From: Lachnospiraceae bacterium AC2031
Lineage (GTDB): Bacteria; Bacillota; Clostridia; Lachnospirales; Lachnospiraceae
Direction: 5' to 3'
Assembly (NCBI GenBank): GCA_000687975.1
Contig: JIAB01000001.1
Location: 1,612,001-1,676,000 of the forward strand
DNA length: 64,000 nucleotides
In this document: positions 50,945 through 59,466 of the stretch, one piece after another
Position numbering within the stretch: the stretch's first letter is position 1
Layout of the letters: every line of letters starts with the position of its first letter
Translations under genes and position numbers: made by a program
Notes under the pieces: model-generated
Seen by the model: only the letters and a program-made list of their open reading frames with translations
Told to the model about the DNA's origin: nothing
Databases searched by the model: none

Positions 50945-51004
50945 AATGTTAACATTCTAAAAAAAATATCGAAAAAATATCCAAATATCATCCCTAGGGA
51001 TGAT
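50945..51004. promoter_or_regulatory. Divergent control region with two palindromes
   Basis: AATGTTAACATT (50945-50956) and the perfect 18-bp ATCATCCCTAGGGATGAT (50987-51004) lie between the exporter operon (minus) and a lipoprotein gene (plus). Candidates for binding are the OmpR-type or TetR-type regulators encoded nearby, but no consensus match is claimed. Confidence 0.5.
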
Positions 51005-51099
51005 GTGCTAAATATTTCATTGTGATATTATTCGCTCATAACACAGAGTTTGGAAACTGTGACCTATTATCAATTAATGGTTTAGGGGAGGATGAAAGG

Positions 51100-52620
51100 A
51101 TGAGAAAAAAAATATTAACTATGTCTTTGGCACTGGCGCTCTGCATGGCTGGATTCACAGCATGTGGAAAGGTAGAGGATAAAACTACCGAAGCTGAAAC
51201 TGAGGCTGCCACAGAGGCAACTACAGAAGCTGCTGCTGACACAACTGAGGCTGCATCAGCTGGTGATTCTGACAGCGATTCTAGTGCTACAGTAGATGGC
51301 AAGAAGGTTGAAACACCACTTGCAAATGTAACCTACGACGATAAGATATGGACCCTCGACGAGGAGAACAAGACTGATACAGATGAAAAGACAAGTCTTA
51401 AGTTCCAGATTCTTGATGGCGAAGATATCGCTTGTCAGGTTGAGGTTTATGCAGGTATCGTTGATTGCCTTTCTTTTAGAGATAATCTTTTCAGTTATGG
51501 AATCGATGAGAAGGAGTTTGCTGAAGGTAAGGTTGAAACTACCAATATTGGTGGTGTTGACTGCATAAAGTATGAAACTGGTTCAACACGTATTTTCACA
51601 GGACGTGTTGAAGGTGCTGGTGAAACATTCACTGTTAAAGCTTCTTATGACTGTGACAATGAAAATGTTCAGGCTCTTATTGATGGTATCGAATATAAGG
51701 TCACTGATACTGGCAACACAGATTATCCATGGTACTGGGAAGGCGAGCCTTACTCAACAGCTTCTGCCAGCGCAACTGTTGGCGATCTTACAGTCAATTC
51801 GAACTTCTTAAAGATGGACGAGCCATTTGTTACTCATGAAACATTCAATCAGGAAATTGCAGTAACAGATGATAAGATTTATATCCTTGAGAATGACTAC
51901 ATCAGATCTTATACACTTGCAGAGACAGGAATCGTATTTGATACTGAATACGCACTTGACGCAAAGTACTCAAGCATGAACTCAACTGACGACGGACGTA
52001 TCTTCCTTTCAAGCAACGGCAAGGAGCTTATCGAGTGGAAGGACGGTGAGGTTGTTAATACATATTCTGGCTGCAAGAAGACTTACGATATCAGCCCTGA
52101 TGGATCTTGGGGAGTTGGATATTTCGTAGCAGCTGACGAGTGTGAGATTGTTTCACTTAACGGTGACGGAACTTCTACTATAACACCTGTTAGCTTTGGA
52201 GAGGTTAAGTCTATTAACCGCGTAAATGTAAGCAACGACAAGATCTTTGTTTGCGGCGCACCTAGCGACGAAGAGAGCGAAGCTTCACACATCATCGCTA
52301 TCTATAACAAGGACGGAAGCTTTGATAAGATCCTTACAATCACAAAGGATGAGGAAACAGTTGGTGTTGGTAGCGTTACTTTCGTAGTTGATGCGCCTAA
52401 CGGCTACTTCGCAATGGATGGTAACATGAGAACAATGCCTTACTGGTCAAAGGATGGTACATACCAGGGAAGACTTGAGGACAGCGATCTGTTCGGAACA
52501 AACTACCCATGGTTCAGTGCTAGTACATATCACAACGGAAGCCTCTACACTGTAATGACAGAGCAGCGTGCAGATAAGTCTGCTAAGGAAGTTATAGTCT
52601 TCCAGGTTAACGGCTTCTAA
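51100..52620 (+). CDS. Lipoprotein with Thr/Glu-rich linker and propeller-like domain
   Basis: A 506-residue surface lipoprotein. Lipobox GFTAC (Cys22). Residues 25-65 are a Thr/Glu/Ala linker (EAATEATTEAAADTTEAASA). A first domain (about 70-210) includes DKIWTLDEENKT and QVEVYAG; the rest (about 225-506) shows repeated short beta units (DDKIYILENDYIRSYTL, DDGRIFLSSNGKELIEWKDG, VSNDKIFVCGAP), like a beta-propeller. Function unknown. The ATG at 51100 has GGGGAGG upstream; an in-frame extension lacks one and would hide the signal peptide. Divergent from the exporter operon, so it may be a co-regulated substrate or accessory. Confidence 0.78.
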   Translation: MRKKILTMSLALALCMAGFTACGKVEDKTTEAETEAATEATTEAAADTTEAASAGDSDSDSSATVDGKKVETPLANVTYDDKIWTLDEENKTDTDEKTSLKFQILDGEDIACQVEVYAGIVDCLSFRDNLFSYGIDEKEFAEGKVETTNIGGVDCIKYETGSTRIFTGRVEGAGETFTVKASYDCDNENVQALIDGIEYKVTDTGNTDYPWYWEGEPYSTASASATVGDLTVNSNFLKMDEPFVTHETFNQEIAVTDDKIYILENDYIRSYTLAETGIVFDTEYALDAKYSSMNSTDDGRIFLSSNGKELIEWKDGEVVNTYSGCKKTYDISPDGSWGVGYFVAADECEIVSLNGDGTSTITPVSFGEVKSINRVNVSNDKIFVCGAPSDEESEASHIIAIYNKDGSFDKILTITKDEETVGVGSVTFVVDAPNGYFAMDGNMRTMPYWSKDGTYQGRLEDSDLFGTNYPWFSASTYHNGSLYTVMTEQRADKSAKEVIVFQVNGF

Positions 52621-52656
52621 TGAGTCAAATAGGCTCAGAGCCAAATCGACTCATTT
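52619..52656 (+). repeat. TGAGTC-type palindromic repeat A3
   Basis: TGAGTC...GGCTC-3-GAGCC...GACTCA hairpin starting at the last base of the lipoprotein's TAA stop codon. Confidence 0.85.
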
Positions 52657-52669
52657 AAATAATAAAGAA

Positions 52670-52728
52670 AACCCGGCGAGAACTTTAAATTATTATACAG
52701 GGGAGAATAGTTCTCGTTGGGTTTTTTT
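52670..52728 (+). terminator. Intrinsic terminator
   Basis: AACCC-3-GAGAAC pairs with GTTCTC-3-GGGTT across a ~26-nt loop, followed by seven T's. A true terminator 15 bp beyond repeat A3, which by itself has only three T's. Confidence 0.8.
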
Positions 52729-52749
52729 ATGTCCTGTGCTATACTAAAA

Positions 52750-52778
52750 TGTGCAGTGGGGACGGACCCCGCTGCACA
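52750..52778 (+). repeat. GGGGACGGACCCC-type repeat, copy B3 (half unit)
   Basis: GTGCAG-x-GGGGACGGACCCC-x-CTGCAC, a single half of the B family, 32 bp before the response-regulator start. Confidence 0.8.
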
Positions 52779-52809
52779 TTATTTCTTTTGAAATTGAAGG
52801 TTACAAGAA

Positions 52810-53466
52810 ATGATCAAGATATTAATAGTTGAGGATGAAAAACCAATCTCAGATCTGATGGTCATGAATCTGACCATGGCAGGCTACAACTGCACCGCAC
52901 TATATAACGGCCGCGAAGCCGCAGATCTTCTGGAAGAAAATCAGAACTTCGATCTTATACTTCTGGACATCATGCTTCCAGAGATAAATGGATATGAACT
53001 GATGGAGTACATTCGACCTATGGGCATTCCTGTTATCTTCATCACCGCCATGGCGTCCCTGGACAACCGCGTAAAGGGCCTCACCTCGGGAGCAGAAGAT
53101 TACATCGTGAAGCCATTTGAAATCGTTGAACTTCTGGCCCGCATCAACATCGTGCTCAGAAGATACAATAAGACTGAAACAACTCTTCAGTATAACGATA
53201 TCAATATAGATACAGAAAACCGTGTGGTAAGAAAAGGCGGTGTGGAGATCAAACTCACACCAAAGGAATTCGACCTCTTAGTCCTGTTCGTGCGAAATGT
53301 TAATATCACACTTTTTAAGGACAAGATCTTTGAAACCATCTGGGAAACTGAATGGCAACCTGAGTCCAGAACTGTGGACCTGCACGTGCAGCGTCTCCGT
53401 AAAAAACTGGACCTGAAGGACAACCTGAAAACCGCATACAGCACAGGCTACCGCCTGACTACATAA
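52810..53466 (+). CDS. OmpR-family response regulator
   Basis: A 218-residue regulator: receiver domain with acidic pair (9-10), phosphorylation Asp53 (LLDIMLP), Lys in YIVKPFE (about 99); winged-helix domain about 122-218 with SRTVDLHVQRLRKKLDL. GAAGG precedes the ATG. Its presumed kinase is encoded on the opposite strand at 54437-55942, with one surface-protein gene between. Confidence 0.92.
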   Translation: MIKILIVEDEKPISDLMVMNLTMAGYNCTALYNGREAADLLEENQNFDLILLDIMLPEINGYELMEYIRPMGIPVIFITAMASLDNRVKGLTSGAEDYIVKPFEIVELLARINIVLRRYNKTETTLQYNDINIDTENRVVRKGGVEIKLTPKEFDLLVLFVRNVNITLFKDKIFETIWETEWQPESRTVDLHVQRLRKKLDLKDNLKTAYSTGYRLTT

Positions 53467-53491
53467 AAATCAGCCTTACGGCTGATTTTTT
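53466..53491. terminator. Bidirectional terminator
   Basis: AAATCAGCC-4-GGCTGATTT with A/T-runs on both flanks, shared by the convergent response-regulator and surface-protein genes. Confidence 0.88.
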
Positions 53492-54389
53492 ATTCCGGCA
53501 AAAGAACAATACTGTAGGAGTCATCGGTCTTTTGATTGCATATCAAATACTTTACCTGATCGCCACTACTGGTCGGAGTCTGCATCATAGAGAATACATC
53601 ATCTGGCTCAAATACATCAAAGCCATCTACATACCTGGCAGCTGTCTCTATATTCATTTGTTCTTTCTCTTCATTACTCGCGGATGCAACTCTAAATGCT
53701 GTTGCCACATCCCCATGGATTTTTACCTGAGTTGCCCCGTTATCATATGTATCAACATATTCTCCAAAATAATAAAGAAGATATGAACAGTTCGACATTC
53801 TCGGCTTAAAATCTTTAAGGCTGGTTCTGATCTCATCATCTTCTGCTACACCAAGTCCTATGGACATGCTTGCATAAAGAATATCTCCCGACTCAGTAAT
53901 AATAACTCGGTGGTACTCCGTGCCGTCAAACTTGGTAAGTCGTACATCCCAGAATATAGCAGCATACGAAAGGAAGGTTGAATCCAGTGCACGGTAAGGG
54001 ATTGCTGACCATGTGTACCACGAATCAAAATCTCCAGACAGACTCTTAGGATATAGACCTTTCATATAGAGGGTATCTATACGATTGATGGTCAGAGTCT
54101 TGATTCCAAACTCTGTAAGCTCGCAGGCGCCTTCACTAACGCGCTCCACACTACTCTCCCATGTTCCAGTAATAAGCTGAATACGTTCCTCGTTAGTCAG
54201 CTGTCTGGAAGCATTCTTAATGATAGCCTCAGAAGGTCCCGAATAATACTCAGCGGGAACATCTTTCACCACAGAAAGCTCAGCCTCATCATCACGACGA
54301 AGCTTCTCTCCTGGCAACCATATGGCAACTACTGTAACAGCCACAGCCACTATCACCAGTATTAAGTTTTTGATAACATACTTAATCAT
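53490..54389 (-). CDS. Membrane-anchored surface protein, likely part of two-component locus
   Basis: A 299-residue protein with one N-terminal anchor (about 5-24) and an external domain without a motif I know (WSAIPYRALDSTFLSYAAIF, then VIITESGDILYASMSIGLG). Its position directly after the kinase gene, with only repeat A4 between, suggests an accessory of that sensor, in the manner of YycH/YycI. TTGGAG precedes the ATG. Function is inference from context. Confidence 0.65.
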   Translation of the reverse strand: MIKYVIKNLILVIVAVAVTVVAIWLPGEKLRRDDEAELSVVKDVPAEYYSGPSEAIIKNASRQLTNEERIQLITGTWESSVERVSEGACELTEFGIKTLTINRIDTLYMKGLYPKSLSGDFDSWYTWSAIPYRALDSTFLSYAAIFWDVRLTKFDGTEYHRVIITESGDILYASMSIGLGVAEDDEIRTSLKDFKPRMSNCSYLLYYFGEYVDTYDNGATQVKIHGDVATAFRVASASNEEKEQMNIETAARYVDGFDVFEPDDVFSMMQTPTSSGDQVKYLICNQKTDDSYSIVLLPE

Positions 54390-54400
54390 CTATTTGCTCC

Positions 54401-54438
54401 AATGAGTCAATTGGGCTCAAAGCCAAATCGACTCATTT
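54401..54438 (-). repeat. TGAGTC-type palindromic repeat A4
   Basis: AATGAGTC...GGGCT-3-AGCC...GACTCATT hairpin beginning within the kinase's TAA stop codon on the minus strand. It lies only 12 bp before the next ATG, so it likely lowers rather than abolishes downstream expression. Confidence 0.85.
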
Positions 54439-55942
54439 AAAATGTTACGATCATTTTTGTGCCTACTCCAAGCTCACTCTCGATGGAGAGATCAGCTCCA
54501 TGCTCCTTCAGGATTGCGGCAACCAGGGACATTCCAAGTCCCGCTCCGCCTTCCTGTCTGGAACGTGATTTATCTACCATGTAGAACTCATCGCAGATCC
54601 TGTCGATATCTTCCTTTGCGATACCGATACCCTGATCTTCTACAATGAATTGATATCTTTCTCCATCGTTCTTAGATTCTTTAGGAAGCTTCTTTCCTGT
54701 GAATCGAATGATTTTCTTTTCGCTATTCTTATCATTTTCCTTTGAAGTATCATCTTTATTAGAATCTGCATCCTCCTTGCTCGCCCTATCTGTATCAAGG
54801 GCCGCAACCGTTGCCTTCCTTGCATTATCAAGAAGATTGATAAACACAGTCTTAAGAAGGGATGCATCACCAACCAGCGAATCATTTTCAAAATCTGCCT
54901 CAAGACTGATTCCTGCTTTCTCAATAGAAGGAAGTATAGTCTCAACAACCGCATCTCCCAAAGCCTGAGTATTAACTGGCTGCTTTGGTATTTCTCCATC
55001 CTTCAGATATATAAGATCAAAAAGGTGCTGGGACATCTGCTCAAGACGCTTACCCTCAGAGAAGATATAATGTGCCGCCTTCACCTCAGTCTCACGAGGA
55101 AGCTCCACTGATCTTATGGTATCAGCATATCCGATAATGGTAGTCATAGGAGTTTTGATCTCGTGGGTGAAGTCAGCTACGAACTGATCCCTACGGTGGA
55201 TCATATCATTTAGCTCGTCAATATGATTCTCAACCGAATCTGCCATATGGTTAAACTTTTCGGAAAGCAGACCAACCTCATCTCGTGAGCGAATCTTGCT
55301 TCTTGTGGCAAAGTTGCCTTCCGCGAAATCATCAGTTACCCGGTTCAGTTTCTCCAAAGGTCTGGTAAGCAGCAGGCTCAGAACATAAACCAGAAATCCG
55401 GATAACGAAAGAATGATGACAATAAAGTATCTGAACATCTTTATGTTGTTATTGATTATAAACTTTGTATCAGTGATATTTCTTTTTGTTATGATGGCTA
55501 TCTCTTTTTCTTCAACAAAGATGGCCGTAATAACATATACAAATGAACCCTGCTTTTCCAAAGCAACCTCGTATCTCTTTCTTCCGCTTTCTGCTGGCTT
55601 TCTAAGAAGCTTCTTTGGTATAGTATCTTTCTTGTTCGAAGCATAGATAAGCTCTCCCTCATATCCCACGAAGAGTTCGGTATCAGTACTGAGCATACCT
55701 GCAGTAACCTGATTCGAAATATCTGGTAATGAACCTTTAACACTTTTCTTTGGATTATTAATAATATCGAGAAGTGAATATTCGACGACGGACTCGATCA
55801 GATTGTTCTCAGTAACTGCATTCTTGATCTGCGCATCCATCATAAGACGATTCTGTCTAGACATAATAAGATACCCTGATATGGACAGGGTTATGGCAAT
55901 AATAATGATATTAACAAGAAGCACCTTGTGTCTGAACTTCAT
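54437..55942 (-). CDS. Sensor histidine kinase (HAMP, OmpR-partner type)
   Basis: A 501-residue kinase: TM1 about 6-26, an external sensor (about 27-170), TM2 about 173-195, HAMP (SLLLTRPLEKLNRVTDDFAEGNF), phosphoacceptor His260 (DFTHEIKTPMTTIIGYAD), ATPase domain with VFINLLDNARKAT (N-box), DQGIG and GGAGLGMSL (G-boxes). An unusual acidic/Lys insertion (about residues 395-430, ASKEDADSNKDDTSKEND) lies between N-box and G1. The ATG at 55942 follows AGGAAATG; earlier in-frame starts lack a site. Confidence 0.92.
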   Translation of the reverse strand: MKFRHKVLLVNIIIIAITLSISGYLIMSRQNRLMMDAQIKNAVTENNLIESVVEYSLLDIINNPKKSVKGSLPDISNQVTAGMLSTDTELFVGYEGELIYASNKKDTIPKKLLRKPAESGRKRYEVALEKQGSFVYVITAIFVEEKEIAIITKRNITDTKFIINNNIKMFRYFIVIILSLSGFLVYVLSLLLTRPLEKLNRVTDDFAEGNFATRSKIRSRDEVGLLSEKFNHMADSVENHIDELNDMIHRRDQFVADFTHEIKTPMTTIIGYADTIRSVELPRETEVKAAHYIFSEGKRLEQMSQHLFDLIYLKDGEIPKQPVNTQALGDAVVETILPSIEKAGISLEADFENDSLVGDASLLKTVFINLLDNARKATVAALDTDRASKEDADSNKDDTSKENDKNSEKKIIRFTGKKLPKESKNDGERYQFIVEDQGIGIAKEDIDRICDEFYMVDKSRSRQEGGAGLGMSLVAAILKEHGADLSIESELGVGTKMIVTF

Positions 55943-56075
55943 ATCATTTCCTATCTCTAGATAATCTTTGCCTTCATAGTATAGCATCTTTGTATAAAAA
56001 ATGTATCACTTTTATAATTCATTATGGCGGATGATACAAAATTTATACAATCACCATTTATACTGACATATCATG

Positions 56076-56105
56076 TTGAATAATACACCAAAATGGGTGT
56101 ATTAT
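56076..56105 (+). promoter_or_regulatory. Promoter with TetR-type operator
   Basis: TTGAAT (56076-56081) and TATTAT (56100-56105), 18-bp spacer. Between and across them lies TAATACACC-6-GGTGTATTA, a perfect 9-bp dyad, the size and position expected of an autorepressing TetR operator. Confidence 0.65.
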
Positions 56106-56144
56106 ATTACCTGGGTGAGGGAAATACAATGACAGGAGCTAGTA

Positions 56145-56744
56145 ATGGCTGATTTACCAATTAAAGACAAGATTACTTATGCAGCACTGGATCTTTTTTC
56201 CCAGAAAGGATACGATTCTACCACTGTAGACGAGATCGCAGATGCAGTTGGAATGAAGGGTCCGAATTTATATTACTATTTCAAGAAAAAAGAAGACATA
56301 TTACAGAATATAGCATCAATTGCTGATGTTCCATATCAGGGAATGTTTGGATACGATAATGATGCACCTATCTGGATACATAATGGCGAAGAATTAAAAG
56401 AATTCTCCTGGTTTCTCGTAAAGCATACTATGGATGACGAATTAACTGTAAAGCTTAGAAAGTTTTGTACCATAGAACAATTCCGCGACAGTGAAGTAAT
56501 TCATAAGCTGACAGATCATCAATATGAAGTAGTATTAAATCTTTACATCAGGCTTTTCTCAGATATGATAAAAAATGGTAAAGCTAAAGACTGTAATCCT
56601 AATGCACTGGCTTTACAATTCACTGCTCCTATATCTATTCTTATTCAGCTAAGCGATAGACAACCTAATCGAAGAGACGAAGCGATGGACATGATGAATA
56701 AACATATGGATTCCTTTATTGATACCTATATCATAAAGGAATAA
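56145..56744 (+). CDS. TetR-family regulator (first of tandem pair)
   Basis: A 199-residue repressor. HTH: KITYAALDLFSQKGYDSTTV, then DEIADAVGMKGPNLYYYFKKKEDIL (about 8-52). The ligand-binding part keeps PYQGMFGYDNDAPIWIHNGEE, also found in the next gene. AGGAG precedes the ATG. Preceded by a perfect dyad overlapping its promoter. Confidence 0.92.
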   Translation: MADLPIKDKITYAALDLFSQKGYDSTTVDEIADAVGMKGPNLYYYFKKKEDILQNIASIADVPYQGMFGYDNDAPIWIHNGEELKEFSWFLVKHTMDDELTVKLRKFCTIEQFRDSEVIHKLTDHQYEVVLNLYIRLFSDMIKNGKAKDCNPNALALQFTAPISILIQLSDRQPNRRDEAMDMMNKHMDSFIDTYIIKE

Positions 56745-56778
56745 AAACAAATCTTTGTATCACGAAAGAGAGTAACTA

Positions 56779-57378
56779 ATGACCTCAATGACAGTTAAAG
56801 AAAAGATTCTACATGTAGCTTTAGATTTCTTTTCTCAAAAAGGATATACCGCAACAACACTTGATGAAATTGCTGAAGCCGCAGGGATGAAGGCACCTAA
56901 CATATATAATTATTTTAAAGACAAAGAAGACATATTAAGAAACATACATCTAATCGCAGATGAACCATATCAGGGACTTATCGGATATGACCAGAAAATG
57001 CCTATCTGGATTCATAACGGTGACGAACTAAAACAATACACCAAATATCACGTTAATCATACCATAACTAACGAAACAATAGTAAAGCTCAGAAAGCTTT
57101 GCACCATAGAACAGTTTAAATATGATGAGCTAGCAGAAAAAATGTCCGCGCATCAGTATGATCTGATAAATGCTCTTTATGAAAGACTTTTTAACGAAAT
57201 GATAGATAAGGGCTCCATGAAACCTGGGGATCCTAAAGTGAGAGCATTACAGTATTCTGCTCCAATCACGCTTCTCATTCAGCTATATGATAGAGCTCCT
57301 GACAGAAGTGATGAGGTCGAGAAAATGCTGGAAGACCACCTGGATACTTTCATAGAAGCTTATTGTGTTAATGAGTAA
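56779..57378 (+). CDS. TetR-family regulator (second of tandem pair)
   Basis: A 199-residue paralogue of the gene 34 bp upstream: equal length, HTH KILHVALDFFSQKGYTATTL, and shared blocks PYQG-x2-GYD, PIWIHNG and KL-x-TIEQF. About half the residues agree by eye, so the pair is an old tandem duplication. They may bind as heterodimers or have split ligands. GAAAGAGAG precedes the ATG. Confidence 0.92.
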   Translation: MTSMTVKEKILHVALDFFSQKGYTATTLDEIAEAAGMKAPNIYNYFKDKEDILRNIHLIADEPYQGLIGYDQKMPIWIHNGDELKQYTKYHVNHTITNETIVKLRKLCTIEQFKYDELAEKMSAHQYDLINALYERLFNEMIDKGSMKPGDPKVRALQYSAPITLLIQLYDRAPDRSDEVEKMLEDHLDTFIEAYCVNE

Positions 57379-57409
57379 TACATACTAATTATTTTGAATA
57401 AACATACGA

Positions 57410-57440
57410 AAAAATACCCTGACAGTTTAAATGTCAGGGC
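57410..57440 (-). terminator. Intrinsic terminator
   Basis: CCCTGACA/TGTCAGGG stem followed by TATTTTTT on the minus strand; the response regulator's TGA stop codon lies inside the stem. Confidence 0.85.
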
Positions 57441-58087
57441 ATTTTCTTGTTTAGCTCGCGGTCATTTACCACGATATTACTTTTTGATGTGTTGATTGCC
57501 AGCTCCAGTCGATCAGAGAAGCCCGTCTTCTCCAGCATGTGGCGGATGTGAGTCTTCACAGTTGGAACAGATATGTTAAGCCGCTCCGCAATCTGCTCGT
57601 TAGTGGAGCAGGTTACAAGTTCGCGAAGAACCTCCAGTTCACGTTCCGTAAGCTCGCCCTTTGTGATGTTACCAAGACGAATGTCGGTGGTGTCATCCAG
57701 ATAAATGCTCTCACCAGCAACAGTCTTGTCCATCACGTCCACAAGAGACATCTCCGCATACTCCTTGTACCAGAAGCTTTCTACGCCAATCTCCCGAGCC
57801 ATATCCAGCCACTTGGCTTCCGCCGTAGATGTAGCAAGGATTATCTTAATCTCAGGGTGACGATTCTTTATGATACCTGCTGCGGTGAGTCCGTCGATGC
57901 CCTTACGCATCAGAATGTCCATCACCACCAGATCAACAGGATTCGTTTTCAAATATTCAGCAGCCTCTTCAGCTGAGGGAAATGAACGGACAAGCTCATA
58001 TTTATCTGAAGTCTTAACTGTTGTTTCAAAAAAGCTTCGAGTTATCATGTGGTCGTCAACAACAACTACGCGTATCTTCTCAGACAA
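57434..58087 (-). CDS. NarL/LuxR-type response regulator
   Basis: A 217-residue regulator: receiver with Asp11-Asp12 and phosphorylation Asp57 (VVMDILM), then a LuxR HTH (about 150-205, LTERELEVLRELVTCSTNEQ and IAERLNISVPTVKTHIRHML). The TTG start at 58087 is chosen because AAAGGAGGG lies 8 nt upstream; an ATG 11 codons earlier has only a weak site. Without the Arg or Lys usually after LVT it is still standard. Third gene of a 7TM-pseudokinase/kinase/regulator operon. Confidence 0.9.
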   Translation of the reverse strand: MSEKIRVVVVDDHMITRSFFETTVKTSDKYELVRSFPSAEEAAEYLKTNPVDLVVMDILMRKGIDGLTAAGIIKNRHPEIKIILATSTAEAKWLDMAREIGVESFWYKEYAEMSLVDVMDKTVAGESIYLDDTTDIRLGNITKGELTERELEVLRELVTCSTNEQIAERLNISVPTVKTHIRHMLEKTGFSDRLELAINTSKSNIVVNDRELNKKMP

Positions 58088-58155
58088 CTTTTTTCCCTCC
58101 TTTGTAAAGTCAAATGTCATCTCAGATTTCACCTATCTAAGATAACTTAAGTTTA

Positions 58156-59466
58156 TCACTCATCCCCACCTTGCACATCATCCTTAAGGATGATTTTTAG
58201 CCTAAATTCTGGCTCTGATTCAATATACATTTCACCATTCATGTTATCCACCATGTGACGCAGAGAAAGAAGGCCACCAGTTTCCTTAATGTCATCCTTT
58301 GGTGGTTCACCATTATTCGTAAATTCCAAAATCATAGTTGAATCTTGTCGCTGGATCAGGACCTTTACCTCATCACCACCAGCATGCTTTATAGTATTGG
58401 CTGCACATTCACCGATAGCCTGTCCCAGTATATTTCTGATCTGAGTAATCTTATCTGCATCAACTCCAGCGCCTCTTCTATCAAGAAGCTTTTCGCCCTC
58501 AATAGAAACCTTTACTCCAACACCTTCAGCCATACGAAGACCGTCCTGGTAATGATCCCTCTCCTCGTCTATAGCCTCACTCTCACTAAGAAGGAAACCA
58601 TTGGTGTACTTAAGACTCTTTAACAGCTCCTCTTCACCATCCATATGTCCTTCCAGATAGGATCTGCTCTGAAGGAGCAATGCTCCCAGTCCGTCATGCA
58701 CAGCAACTCTCGCATCCAGCAACTCCTGATCCATAAACATATCCGCAGCTCGAACCTGGTACGCCTTCATACGGTACTGCACATCACGAAGACGAGCATT
58801 CTTTTCCTCCAGCTCCTTCATCACCTGTACCTGGTCAGTTACATCGAAGGCTTTAATCTCGTCATAACATTTGTCTAGGATGAGAAGCTGGTCCTTTTTA
58901 AATGATATATACATGCCATCAGCTGTTCGAAGTATGTATCTGTCACCCTTCATTTCTCCGTTAGTAGTAACAAAGTCCCAGAATTCCTTGCCGTCACTCA
59001 GCCTTTTCCCCGTCAGCTTCTTCGCGTACTTATTCATCTTCAGATTCGAAAGAGCCATCGACTCCCCACGAACCAGGATCATGATTCCTGCAGGTAATTT
59101 ATCCATAGCCTCTTTAATAGAAGAACGAGTGATCCTTGTCTTCCTATACTTATAGATGACGCGGGCTCTGATCACAACAACAATGGTCGTCAGTAGCTCC
59201 ATTCCTACGATGGCTATCCAAGGCAGTCGCATAAAAGTGCCGATCATCCAGTTCACCTCACCCGTTTCAGCCACATCATATTCAGCAATTACATCCAGAA
59301 GACAGGTAAAGAAGAAGATACCCCATATTAGATTTATTGTATCAAAGGTTCTCCTCTGCCTTATCGAAAGGATACTTAGCTCAATCTCAAGCATCATCAG
59401 TGCCAGGGCAACAATGATAAGTGTTGTCCCCAGAGGAGTTAGAATTACACTAAATAAACTAGCCAT
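58156..59466 (-). CDS. NarX/DesK-like histidine kinase
   Basis: A 436-residue kinase with three N-terminal membrane segments (about 7-34, 46-62, 75-97), a PAS-like stretch (about 115-205), a coiled coil, the phosphoacceptor His257 (RVAVHDGLGALLLQ) of the type partnering NarL regulators, and an ATPase domain with the N-box GECAANTIKHAGG and G-box ETGGLLSLRHMV. GGGGAAG precedes the ATG. It overlaps the 7TM gene by 8 bp. Confidence 0.87.
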   Translation of the reverse strand: MASLFSVILTPLGTTLIIVALALMMLEIELSILSIRQRRTFDTINLIWGIFFFTCLLDVIAEYDVAETGEVNWMIGTFMRLPWIAIVGMELLTTIVVVIRARVIYKYRKTRITRSSIKEAMDKLPAGIMILVRGESMALSNLKMNKYAKKLTGKRLSDGKEFWDFVTTNGEMKGDRYILRTADGMYISFKKDQLLILDKCYDEIKAFDVTDQVQVMKELEEKNARLRDVQYRMKAYQVRAADMFMDQELLDARVAVHDGLGALLLQSRSYLEGHMDGEEELLKSLKYTNGFLLSESEAIDEERDHYQDGLRMAEGVGVKVSIEGEKLLDRRGAGVDADKITQIRNILGQAIGECAANTIKHAGGDEVKVLIQRQDSTMILEFTNNGEPPKDDIKETGGLLSLRHMVDNMNGEMYIESEPEFRLKIILKDDVQGGDE

